A stretch of 49,742 bases of DNA from Fragilaria crotonensis (lineage: Eukaryota > Bacillariophyta > Fragilariophyceae > Fragilariales > Fragilariaceae), in assembly GCA_022925895.1 (NCBI GenBank), contig JAKSYS010000475.1:1-49742 (forward strand), given 5' to 3'. Below the pieces are notes generated by a model that saw only the letters and a program-made list of their open reading frames with translations, did not search any database and was not told where the DNA came from. Below, one piece after another: positions 9,908 through 21,200 of the stretch (position 1 is the stretch's first letter; each line of letters begins with the position of its first letter). A program made the translations under genes and the position numbers.

Positions 9908-11197
9908 ATGGCTGACGAACCGGACGAAGCGGAAGTTGTATTCGCGTTCTCCCCAGCGTTGGCTGTCCAGGGACTGCTCGACTTCACGAAGAGCGAACAC
10001 TCCAAGATCTACAAGTCTGCCATCCGAGAAGTCTGCAAGGAACCCTTTGACTGCAAAGCCAAAGGTCTCTTCCAGTTCCTTAAAGACGTCCAGGACAGAG
10101 CGGACGAGATGGGGTGGTCCGATGGCATCCTAAACATCACATTGGAGGTGACGGATGACAACGAGCCGGTACAGGAGAGGCTCATTGAGAACTACGGCAC
10201 GATCTCATTGGAGAAAGTTGTCGAGTCCGAGTTGCAGTACATCAACAGAAAAGATCGTGAGGCGCAGGACACATACATGCTCTACAAGTGCCTCATGGTG
10301 TCCTTGACGAATGCTGCGAAGAAGAGAATCTCTCTGTGGTCGGACCAGTACAGGATCGGCGACAAGGATCTGTGCAGCGGCGTGGCTCTCTTGAAGATCA
10401 TCATCCGAGAGAGCCACCTTGACACGAACGCAACCACCAACCAAATTCGTACGAAGTTGTCAAACTTGGACAGTTACATACTCACGGTGGACAGCGACAT
10501 CGGCAAGTTCAACCAGTATGTGAAACTTCTGCTCCAATCGTTGACGGCGAGGAATCAGAAGACGTCGGATCTCCTCATCAACCTGTTCAAGGGATATGGA
10601 GCCGTGAGCGACGAAGTCTTCCGAGCGTGGCTCATGCGCAAGCAGGACGACCATGAGGAAGGAGAAGAGCTCACACCTGACGACCTGATGATAGCCGCCA
10701 AGAACAAATACGATACGGTGGTTGAGAAGGGCACATGGAATGCGCCGACGGCCGAAGAAAAGATAGTGGCGTTGGAAGCGAAATTCAACTCCACGATGAA
10801 GTCGCTTAACAAGAAGGTGTCTTCCGAGAGCTCGAAGAAGAAAGCGGCCAAGTCGGGAGGTGATAAGCAGTCTTTGAAGAAGAAAGAAGGCGATCACCCG
10901 AAGAAGTAGAAGGCACCGAAGCCGGGCGACAAGAAAGAAGTCGACTTCCAGGGTCACATGTGGTACTGGTGCAGAAAGGACACCGGTGGGAAGTGCGAGA
11001 AGTGGCGAGCTCACAAGCCAAAAGAATGCAAGGGCTTAGCCGCTGATGCAGCCGGTGACAAACGCAAGCGCGAGTTGACAGGATCAGACAAGAAGAAGGC
11101 GATTGAGAAGAAACTCAAGGTCGCGAAGGCCTACGTCGCCAAGATGGAGCAGTCGATCGAGAAGGACACAACGGAGGATGAGGACAGCGACGAGTGA
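9908..11197 (+). pseudogene. gag: A1 gag, one in-frame stop
   Basis: Gag of 429 codons beginning MADEPDEAEVVFAF. It forms the particle and binds the RNA. The body is helical; the C-terminal part is lysine-rich and contains a zinc-knuckle-like motif, WYWCRKDTGGKCEKWRAHKPKECKG (10967-11035), with a C-x7-C-x6-H-x4-C spacing. Codon 334 is TAG (10907-10909) where copy A2 has TGG in the same KKxKAPKPGDKK context, so one G-to-A change truncates the protein before the zinc knuckle. The natural end is TGA at 11195-11197, followed directly by CGG; pol continues in the same frame. The primer site and LTR lie just upstream, and the ATG follows GTACC with no other ATG between. Confidence 0.85.
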
Positions 11198-11200
11198 CGG
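11195..11200 (+). promoter_or_regulatory. UGA CGG stop context between A1 gag and pol
   Basis: Gag ends TGA and the next codon is CGG. From there the same frame is open with no stop through 11198-11518, before its first ATG at 11519, and then into the protease. UGA followed by CGG is a known leaky-stop context in plant RNA viruses. Copy A2 keeps the same six bases and the same frame. Confidence 0.6.
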
Positions 11201-14200
11201 GGAGGGTGGACTAACACGATAGTAGTGCGGACTTTACTCACATTGTGTTCGTCTATACCCACCATCATTGCGACCATTCTTCGATCAACGAAACAAACAC
11301 TCGACACCGAGGAGTGGAACAGGGCAGGCCGAGGGATTGCGAAGAGAACGGACACACTCGTAACGTCAGCATGGTCGTACGGCTGGCGAACAATCGAGTC
11401 CATCTCGAGCAAACTGCGAGACTGGATCCTGCGAAACACCAAGCCACGCAATCACTCGGGAACTGCACACCATCGAATCAATCGCAAACGAGCAAGCTGG
11501 GGGCGAAGGGGGACCGTCATGGTGATGACGGTACTTGCCAGGCAAGCGAATGCTACGATTGCGACCGAAAGGAAAGCCCAATTCGACACCGATTTGGAAA
11601 CGATCGGAATCGACAACCAATGTTCGGGGTGCATCTCACACGTGAAGGAGGACTTTGTTGGGAAACTGAGGCCGACGGATCGGGTCGTGAAGGGATTCGC
11701 GGGAACGCGAACGACGAACGTGCAAGTCGGCACGCTACGTTGGAGTTGGGAGGACGAGTTGGGAAGGAAACACACCTTCACAATTCCGAACTCATACTAC
11801 GTTCCCGACGGACGAGTTCGACTATTGAGTCCGCAACACTGGTCCCAGACCCAGACGACAGGTCCCGAACGTGACAAGTGTGGAGAATACACCAACGGAC
11901 GGGAGTGCGTTTTGTTTTGGGAGGTGGAAAGTACAAAGTAGAATTCCACTTGGTAAGAACGACAACGTTGCACCTTTACGATGGCATCAGGCTTCGAGAA
12001 ATTTCGAGGCCTTCTGTTGTGAAGCTGAACTGGATGAATCGACTCGGGACGTCATCGCGATGCCTTCGGGTCTCGTATCAGACGACGAGGAGGACGACGA
12101 AGTCGAGACAGGAAACGATGAGATGCTAACGAACGCTTGGAAGCACTCGAACGAATCCAACGCCGACGACTCACACCTCGACGGACCATCCAGTACTCCT
12201 TCAAAGGGGGAAACAAGCAAGGCAGCAACAAACAAACCGCCGCAAACGGGCGAGCAACCCACAACGACCGACATGGAACTGCCGCGAACGACGAACGTGA
12301 ACATCATCCTTGACGAGGAGGACCGACAGCCAGCCAATGACCTGGCAGAGCTGTTGGCGATCCACCATCAATTCGGACACATCTCAATGAGAAAGCTCCA
12401 AGAGATGGCCAAGCAGGGAATTTTGCCGCGACGTCTATCGAAGTGCAGAGTTCCAACATGTTCGGCATGCCTCTACGCGAAGGCGACGAAACGACCTTGG
12501 CGGAACAAACCAAGGAAGGACGGCGACGACGAGGATTCCAAACCGACAAAACCAGGACAAGTGGTATCGGTGAATCAACTCGTCTCACCCACGCCAGGGT
12601 TGATTGCCCAGATGACTGGCTTCCTGACCACGAAGCGATACCGCTACGCGACTGTCTACGTCGACCAAAAGACAGCGTCAGCGGAGGAGACAGTGGAAGG
12701 GAAGCGTGCGTTTGAGGCATACTCCCATCGGCATGGAGTGAAAGTGGAAAACTACCACGCCGACAACGGAATCTTCAAGGCTTACAAGTGGGTGGACGCA
12801 TGCAAGTTGGACGGACATGGAATGACGTTCGCAGCTGTAAACGCGCACCACCAAAATGGTATCGCGGAAAGAAGAATTCGCGAACTCCAAGAACTGGCAC
12901 GCGCGATGCTGACACACGCGAATGCGAGATGGAGCGATACGATAACTGCGAACTTATGGCCGTACGCCATTCGGAACGCAAACGACGCGGTCAACCATAC
13001 TCCAAGCATGCAAGACGCAGCCAGAAGGAGCCCCATCGAAATATTCTCCAACTCGAAAGTGGCAACCAACCCAAAACACTGGAAACCATTCGGGTGCCCG
13101 ACCTATGTGCTCACAAACGAACTTCAGAGCAACCGACCTTTTCACAAATGGTCGCAACGGTCGAGAGCGGGAGTCTACTTGGGGAGATCACCGCAACACG
13201 GACGAAACGTTGCACTCGTGATGGATAGGGACACAGCCTTGGTGAGCCCTCAATTTCACGTCGCGTACGATGCAACATTCGATACCGTGAAGAACGTCAA
13301 GACGAAAACGTCGTGGCAACTGAGAGCGGGATTTGTCACGTCTCGGAAGGAGCTAACGACGAAGGGCGCAACGTCACCGTCGAGTCAAACGACGAGCATG
13401 ACACCGTCCAGCAGAAAGCGAAAACGCCACACACCAAACGAGAGAGCAAGGGCAGGCGAACCGGTGCCTTCAAGACAGAAGGAGCCAGCTGCAGCAAACG
13501 TCGGGGACGACGGTCCACCGATACCCATCGACGCGACAGAAACGGGCAACATCGCGACGGGTGTTGCGAATCGAATTCAAAAGACAAGATTCGGGCGCAC
13601 GATCAAGCCTACTCAGAAATATCTCGCGGCGATGTGCACGGAGATCAGCGAGGCAACTCGGAATGATGTCGAAGGGGAAATATTTTGCTACGTGGCAATG
13701 TTCCCGAACGACGATCAATGGGCCTATCGCAACCCGTTGATGGCATACAAGGCGGTGTCAGACCCGGACTCACTGTACTATCACCAGGCGATGAAGGAGT
13801 GGGATAGGGCGAAGTTCAAGGAGAGCATGAAGAAGGAGGTGACAGACCAATTCAACAATGGCAACTTCACCATCATTCCGAAATCACAAGTTCCCAAAGG
13901 ACAAACCATGCTACCCGCCGTCTGGCAGATGAAACGAAAACGCGATGCGAAGGATGGTTCAATCAAAAAGTATAAAGCGCGATTGAACATCGACGGGTTG
14001 CGGATGAAAAGAGGTGAGCACTATGATGAGACGGGCGCGCCGGTCGCTTCTTGGAACTCGGTGAGGATGCTCCTGACAATGACAGTCGCGCACGGGTGGC
14101 ACACGAAGCAGATTGACTTTGTTCAAGCATTCGCTCAAGCTCCCGTGGAGAAGACGCTGTACATGAAGGTCCCAACAGGGATGGAACTTGAGGATGATTC

Positions 14201-15384
14201 GAATCCAAACGACTTCGTCCTCAAGATCCACAGGAACATCTACGGCCAGAAGCAAGCGGGACGCGTATGGAACCAATATCTTGTGCAAAAACTGGTGAAA
14301 GACTTGGGTTTCCAACAATCGGCGATGGACGAATGCGTTTCCTACAGAGGGTCAACGTTGTACGTCCTATACACCGATGATAGTTTATTGGCTGGCCCTG
14401 ACAAGAAAGAGATTGACAAGATAATTGACGAGCTTCAAAAGAAGGCCAAGTTGTCCATAACAGTTGAAGGCGACCTTGCCGACTTCCTCGGCGTCAGCAT
14501 CGATCCGAGGACGGATGGCACAATACATCTGTCGCAACCACATCTCATTGACCAGATTCTGGAAGATTTGAGATTGAACGGCACGAATGTTAAATCGCGT
14601 TCGACTCCGGCGGCGTCATCGAAACTACTGACAAGACAGTCGGACTCTGAAGTATTCGACAACTCGTTCAATTACAGATCGGTCATTGGGAAGCTGAACT
14701 ATCTCGAGAAGGCGACACGAAGTGACATCGCGTACGCCGTCCACCAATGCGCCAGATTCGTATCCGACCCCAAGAAAGAACACGGGGACGCAGTGCGATG
14801 GCTGGGACGCTATCTGTTGGGGACCAGAGACAAAGGTACGATTATGCAACCGATGACGAACAAGGACTTGGAGGTCTTCGTTGACGCAAGCTTCTGTGGT
14901 GATTGGGATCCAAAGGAGGCAGCGAGCGATCGTGATACAGCGAGGTCACGCCATGGGTATATCATCAGGTACGCCAACTGCCCCCTTGCTGTGGAAATCC
15001 CAATTGCAAACGGAAGTGGCCCTCCTGTCATTGACGGAGAGCGAATATACAGGTCTGAAATACGCACTAAGAGACGCGATCCCCATAATGGAGCTGCTTA
15101 AGGAGATGAAGGATCGAGCGTACCCGATATCGACGACGCAGGCTCGAGTACACTGTCGTGTATTCGAAGACAACAGCGGAGCTTTGGAAATGGCTCGTGT
15201 CCACAAGTTTTGACCTCGAACGAAACATCTCAACGTCAAGCTGCACCATTTCAGGGACTATGTCGAGCGAAATGAGATCAGCATCCATCACATCCGAACA
15301 AACAATCAACCAGCGGACTTCCTAACAAAGCCGTTGAATGAGGAGTCACATTGCCGCCATCGAAAGACAGTGATGGGATGGTAA
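11198..15384 (+). pseudogene. pol: A1 pol (protease, integrase, RT, RNase H), frameshifted
   Basis: The order is the copia order. The protease region has FDTDLETIGIDNQCSGCISH (11580-11640). The integrase has an HHQFGH...CRVPTCSAC zinc part (12364-12470), HADNGIF (about 12760) and GIAERRIREL (12860-12890). The reverse transcriptase has LYTDDSLLAGP (14370-14400), and the RNase H has VFVDASFCGDWD (14870-14910). Compared with A2 it has single-base losses near 11920, 11943 and 11975, a gain near 12007, a 27-bp deletion near 12668 that removes FSRLGFIYL from the integrase core, a one-base gain near 14985 and a TGA at 15211-15213 replacing an arginine codon. The natural stop is TAA at 15382-15384, and a purine tract (GCGAGAAGGAG) precedes the 3' LTR. 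Confidence 0.9.
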
Positions 15385-15417
15385 GGACTTAACATTTATG
15401 TTGGCAGCGAGAAGGAG

Positions 15418-15565
15418 TGTTATGATACTGGTACCTGAGTGTACTGTACCGTCACAAGCGCAATACCAACATAATGTGAGCGCCGAGACGTGCATTCATA
15501 CTCAGTTGCAGTTAGTCGCGTATGTAGTCGCGCGTAAGAGTTTTTGGTCGTTCCCCGTATGAAAC
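15418..15565 (+). repeat. 3' LTR of A1, first part
   Basis: It matches 9588-9735 of the 5' LTR and stops at CCGTATGAAAC, where B1 begins. The last four bases (AAAC, 15562-15565) are repeated at 22556-22559. Confidence 0.9.
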
Positions 15566-15826
15566 TGAATGAATTCTATCATGAGTTCGGGTTATTCGGA
15601 CACCCGGACAAGCCGGACGAGCTAGGGATTTATGCCGATCATGTTAGGGATCGCTAAATGACCGCATAAGCCCTCCAGGCGGTGTCAGAATTTTTCCTAG
15701 ATTTGTAGACTCACTCTTTTTATAATTGATCAAGTTGTAAGCTGTTACTACTAGTGATTAATCTTAATGTTAGGAGTCAAACACCGGCAAGGGCGGATGT
15801 ACCGCACTTGCGACGGGTTTTATTCA
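15566..15826 (+). repeat. 5' LTR of B1
   Basis: 261 bp, TG...CA, with a partner of the same length at 22295-22555. Confidence 0.95.
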
Positions 15827-15840
15827 GTTTATCAGACCCA
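15827..15840 (+). other. Primer-binding site, anticodon-arm class
   Basis: GTTTATCAGACCCA follows the LTR directly. The reverse complement, TGGGTCTGATAAAC, reads as the 5' side, 7-base loop and first bases of the 3' side of a tRNA anticodon arm. The next bases extend it (TTGAGCGCG before TGGGT), which looks like the end of a D stem. The same 14 bases occur at 9375 and 40332. Confidence 0.65.
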
Positions 15841-16887
15841 CGCGCTCAAGGGCGGCGCGGTGGATCACTGCTGTCATCAAAGGTTGATGATGGGGCCTGA
15901 TCAGCCTGAGCAGGAGCCCGAATTCTGCGCACAGAGGCTGCGGATCGTTGCGGTCGAATGACCCATGCCTGCAGTAGCGGCTCATAGGCGGTAACGCTAC
16001 CGTCGGCGTGTCGGAAGACCCTTCCTGAACGCAAAGACCATTCTCCGATGGCGGGGTCCTCACTGAAACGCCAAAAGGCGGCGTCATGGGTGAGGGTTAA
16101 AACCGACTTCAGCAAACGTCGTTTTGCGTAGAAAAGTGCCTTGTCGCACGTCATGTTTGCAGGTTGTATTAATGCGAATACGAAACCTTAAGTGCAAATC
16201 GGTTTTGTTGTTTCTTCCAGTACATTTCCTACGGGAGTGACGTACGTTGGACGAATTAAAAACAATGCTTGTTACTTAGATACATGTGCCCAATGCTGGG
16301 CATATTTGAGAATGATTTAAGCTGGTCGGCATATTTGCCCTCGGGACTAAAGAATTCGATAACCGCAGACATATATGCCTGCCGGCATAATTATGGACGG
16401 TTGTCACTGACGCATGTGGCAACGGATGCCTGCATGAATGTGAAAGCCGCATGGGCATAACAAAGTTTGTTATGAGTACCCGTTTGAAAAATTTAATTAG
16501 ACCGTTGGGATTTATTGAACGTTGCATTGGCGAGTCACGATTGGCGAGTCATTCCGCGGGCTTATGTAAGCCGTTGTGCGGATGAACGTTTGTCACGATT
16601 ACCCCGAAATTTCGTTTCTAAACAGTAGCCGGGGCTACTGTCAACTTAGACGATTTCGCAACGTTATTCACAGCAAACACGATCGAAAAAATGCGTATGA
16701 CTTCAGGTAACGATGTTCCACGTTGGAAACATACCAGACTTCACGTACCTCGCTGGAAATTGTTTCCAGAGTTTTGAGCTCACTTTTTTCAGAGTTTTGC
16801 TGCTATTTCCCAAGTCACTGGTAACTATACTTTTCACTCCCCTCCACCCTGGCAGAGCACAGGTCATTCACTGCTTGTCTCACCCGC
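15841..16887 (+). other. Long leader of B1
   Basis: About 1 kb between the primer site and gag. The first 310 bp are GC-rich and hold an antisense open frame of 102 codons (16154 down to 15846) with an ATG start; I do not recognise the product. The rest is AT-rich and shows no gene. The leader of B2 is much shorter (about 415 bp) and shows no obvious match to it. Confidence 0.5.
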
Positions 16888-18221
16888 TTGGGGTTTGATG
16901 TACCCACTCGTGAACTACTTGATGGGCAGGGGATTCATACTATCCATGACTTGACTGACCTCCCTTTTCCAGAGATCGACAAGATGATCCAGCATCTTTC
17001 CAGGTGGAAGCCCAGGGCGGCTGACGTTGAAGACGACGAAGAGCCCGCGCCTACCCCTACGTTTCCCTACCTCGCAGTTAGGAAGTTCAAGGCCCTTCGC
17101 TCTTGGGCGGACTACTGTATCCTTCGCGGCGATGCTCCGAACCCCGCTCACTTTGATGAACGCGCCGTCACGCGCTTCCTTAATCGGTTGACGGAGTTGG
17201 AGGAGATCGATCGAGCCAAGAAGGATGGGGATGATACGAAGGATCCACCAAAGCTGGCGTCGATGACGGCTTGGCCTACGTGGGTCGAACTGTTTACGAC
17301 TTATTTGTCCCAACACAGGAGCGTTGTTGCTGGAACGCCATTGGTCTACATCATCCGTGACAATGATGAGGTCGCACCTGATGATCTTGCTCGCAACGAC
17401 TGGGACTCTGTCGACAACGACTTGGTTGCCACGTCGATCTTGGAGGGTGAAACCTTCTCGCGCGATAACAAGAGGGTGTTTGATATCCTCAAACCTTTTG
17501 TCATGGAGGGACCCGGCTGGCCTTTTGTTCAACCCTTTAACAGGAAGCGCGACGGTCGTGCTGCCTTCAAGGCCTTGAAGTCCCAGGCCGAGGGGAGATC
17601 TGCGATTGCCACCCGGAAGGCCAAGGTGTATGCCATGGTGACTACCGCTGTCTTCACTGGGAAAGGAAAGTTCTCTTTGACCAGTACGTTGGCAAGCACC
17701 AGCAGGCGCATAATGAGTTGTTGTTCTTGGAGGAACCAGTTGCGGAGACCAAGAAGGTTACTGATTTCCTTGCCGGCATTCGTGACCCAAAGTTGGAGAC
17801 TGCTATCCAGACTTGCATGGGCGATGAGCAGAAGCTGACTAACTTCGAGTTGTGCCAGCAGTACTTCAAGACGATTGTGGAGAACACCAAGACCAGGACG
17901 AAGTCGCCCTCCGACATCCGTGAGATTGCAAAGGTTGGAATTGTCAAGGATAAGAAGAAGGCCAAGCAGAAGAAGAGCAAGTCGAACAATGATGACAAGT
18001 CGCCAAGTGGAATTGCGATTCACTCTGGGCAGTATTCTGCCAAGGATTACAACAAGCTGAAGCCTTTTGAGAAGGCGAAAGTCAAGCAGCTCCGTGAGGA
18101 AGCAAAGAAGAAGGAGAAGAAGGAGAAGTCTGAAGCTCGAAGTGTTGTGGCTGACACTACTCAGGAGGATGCTCCACCTGACAATGAAGGGAAGGAGACC
18201 CCGTGGATGTCACTCTGCTGA
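16840..18221 (+). pseudogene. gag: B1 gag, frameshifted and 3'-truncated
   Basis: Homologous to the intact gag of B2. Recognisable blocks are FKALRSWADY, TWVELFTTYLSQHRS, TPLVYIIRDND, VMEGPGWPFVQPFNRKRDGR and then, after a frameshift near 17660, QAHNELLFLEEPVAETKKVTDFLAGI and the lysine-rich tail. The first ATG of the frame (16888) lies inside the conserved N-terminal helix; the frame continues upstream (ACLTRLGF), so the real start has probably been lost. The end of gag, its stop and the protease catalytic part are deleted: KETPWM runs straight into protease-end sequence SLLNPNQLRANGV in another frame. There is no zinc knuckle, in B1 or in B2. Confidence 0.8.
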
Positions 18222-21200
18222 ACCCAAATCAATTACGCGCAAATGGTGTCATTGTTGAGGATGTTCCACGACAGTTTAACCCCAAGTCTTCGCATTCTAT
18301 TTTTCACCCAACCGCAAAGTTGCGTATTCCTTTATCCTTGACGTGTTTATCTCTTCTGGGTTTGTGAGTCGTAAGCCAGCGTGGGCAGAATACGAGCAAT
18401 ATCCTCACGTGGAATTGACATCCCCGATGCGGTGGGATCCCTCTTCTGACCAGTTTGCCAAAAAGGAGGAGACATATGTTTCCAGCGTGTGCGTTGCTGA
18501 AAAGTTGTTGGCAACTGATCATGCGCGGAATGCTTCAAGGTTGGTTTCTGCGGTGCAATCTTTGCGTGCAATGCACATCACCATCGGTCAGGAGGATGGC
18601 TCTCTGGCGGATCGCTTGGTGGCTGCAGTCAATGTCGCAGCAGATGACACTGTTGGAGACGGCTTGTCCGGTCGCAACGACAATGATGTTTATCCGATGG
18701 ACGACGAAAGCCGAAAGTTGTTTGCCCTTTCTACGAGCGACAAACGATCAGTCATAACACCTGAGATCCTTTCTCGGAGGTGGGGAGTTGGCCTTGACAC
18801 TGCTAAGAGGACATTGAAAGTGACAACGCAATCCGGAATCAGGAATGTTTTGGCAAAAGGCGAAAGGAAAGTGCGTCAGAAACTCGATCATCTTGCGTTC
18901 CCAAACTTGAGCGGTAAGTGGTACTCGGATACTATGTTCTCGAAGACGCAATCGGTCAGGGGACACTTGACGGCGCAAGTGTTTACGAATGGTCGAGGGA
19001 GCGATCACTTCTATCCCATGAAGAGCAAGAGCATGGCTGGACCAAATGCTCTGATGCCCTTTATCCAAGAGGTTGGGATACCCCAGACGGTTGTGACTGA
19101 CAATGCACCAGAGGAAGTCCACGGGGAGTTTGGGAAGATCTGTCGCCAATTTCGAATTCGGCAAGAGCAAACAGTTCCTTACAGTCCATGGTCGAACCTG
19201 GCGGAGTCAACGATTCGAGAGCTGAAGGTTGGGATCCGGAGAACCTTACGTCGTTCGAAGGCACCGAGACGCCTTTGGTGTTTCTGCGGTAAGTGGGTGG
19301 CGGCGATTCGACGATTGACGGCACTTGATATGCCACAACTCCAGGGAAGAGTTCCCGACGAAGACGTGTTGGGATCTACACCAGACATCTCCCAGTATGC
19401 CCAGTTTGATTGGTATGAGCCAGTCTTGTATTGGGATCCAGTTGGTACCTTCCCACATGAGCAGAAGTTGCTTGGACGGTGGCTTGGAGTTGCCGAAGTC
19501 TCAACAGACCTGATGGCATTTTACCTTCTGACCAAGACTGGGAAGATTATTGTCCGCAAGTCTGTCTGGGGACTGAGCGAAGATGACTTTGCTAATCCTG
19601 ACATAAAGACTCGGCTCGTGGAGTTGGATGAGGGCATCCGCTCCAAGATTGGGGATGATCTCAAGGAGGAGGACATCGACCCAGAACTGAGAGGTTCCAT
19701 GCCGGAAATCTCAGATGATGTCTTCGACGATGAAGACGAAGGTCGTAACGATCCAGGGGACACGCCAAGTCCTGATGAGGGGACCGATGACCACACCCCT
19801 GAATCTTATGATGAATATTTGACTGCTCAGGTGCTCCTTCCCCAGGGCGGTGAAGCCAAGAAGGCAACCGTCGTTGGGAGGAAGCGCGACCATGATGGTC
19901 GGCCGATTGGCAAGCGTCACGCAAACCCGTTGCTGGATACTCGTTTATACGAGGTGGAATTTCCTGACGGTTCGACAGAAGCAATTGCGGCTAACCTGAT
20001 CGCGGAGAACATGCTGTCCCAGGTCGATGACGAGGGACGAAGCTATTCTGTGTTGAGCGAGATTGTCGACCATCGGACCAATGGCCACGCTATATCAAAG
20101 GATGATGGCTTCGTGGAAGACCGATATGGTAAGAGACATCCGCGGATCACTACGCGAGGCTGGGATTTGCAAGTCGAGTGGCGCGATGGTTCAACGACCT
20201 GGGTTCCATTGTCAGAATTGAAGGAGTCAAACCCGGTGGAGGTCGCGGAGTATGCTGTCGCCAACAAGATTGCTGAAGAACCGGCATTTGCTTGGTGGGT
20301 ACGCAAGGCTCTGCGCAAACGGGATCGAATCATAAAGAAGGTCAAGGCCAGATACTGGGCTAAGACGCATAAGTTCGGAATTGAACTGCCGAAGACGGTG
20401 GCGGAGGCCCTTAAGATCGATGAACGAACGGGGACCGACTTTTGGAGAAAGGCAATCGAGCAGGAAATGAAGAATGTTATGCCGGCATTCGAGTTCATTG
20501 ACGGCGACGAAGCGCCCAAGTTCTACAAAAAGATTGACTGCCACATGATCTTTGATGTCAAAATGGATTTGACGAGGAAGGCGCGTTTGGTTGCCGGAGG
20601 GCATCAAACTGATCCGCCGAAAGAGTCAACATATTCAAGTGTTTCACGCGACAGCATAAGGATTGCTTTCACGTTGGCAGCGCTGAATGACTTGGATGTC
20701 CTTTCTGCCGATGTGCAAGGGGCATACCTGAACGCTCCTACGAAGGAGAAGGTCTACACAATCGCAGGGTTGGAATTTGGAGCGGACAAAGTTGGCCGAC
20801 CAGTTCTTATTGTCCGGGCGCTCTATGGACTTACGTCAAGTGGTGCTTGATGGCGAGACCACATGGCGTCCACGTTACGTGAAGGAGGCTTTGTCAGCTG
20901 CAAAGGTGATCCTGACGTGTGGATGAGACCTAAGGTGAAGCCGAATGGGGACAAGTACTGGGAGTATGTCCTTTGCTATGTGGATGACATTCTTTGCATC
21001 TCACATGAGCCGCAAGTTGTGATGGACTATCTCGCTTCCAAGTATACCTTGAAGAAAGGGAGTGTAAAGGAACCTGACGCTTACTTGGGCGCTGAAGTCA
21101 AGAAGTGGACAATTGATGGTGCAGAGAACCCAACAAAGGTAAGGTGGGCAATGTCGTCTGATCTTTATGTGAAACGGGCTGTGACCGAAGTTGAACGCGA

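Noticed and set aside
10460..11014. Long minus-strand frames opposite gag and pol of family A (also near 32578-32925)
   Set aside because: They are antisense shadows of lysine-rich and serine-rich coding sequence; no domain.
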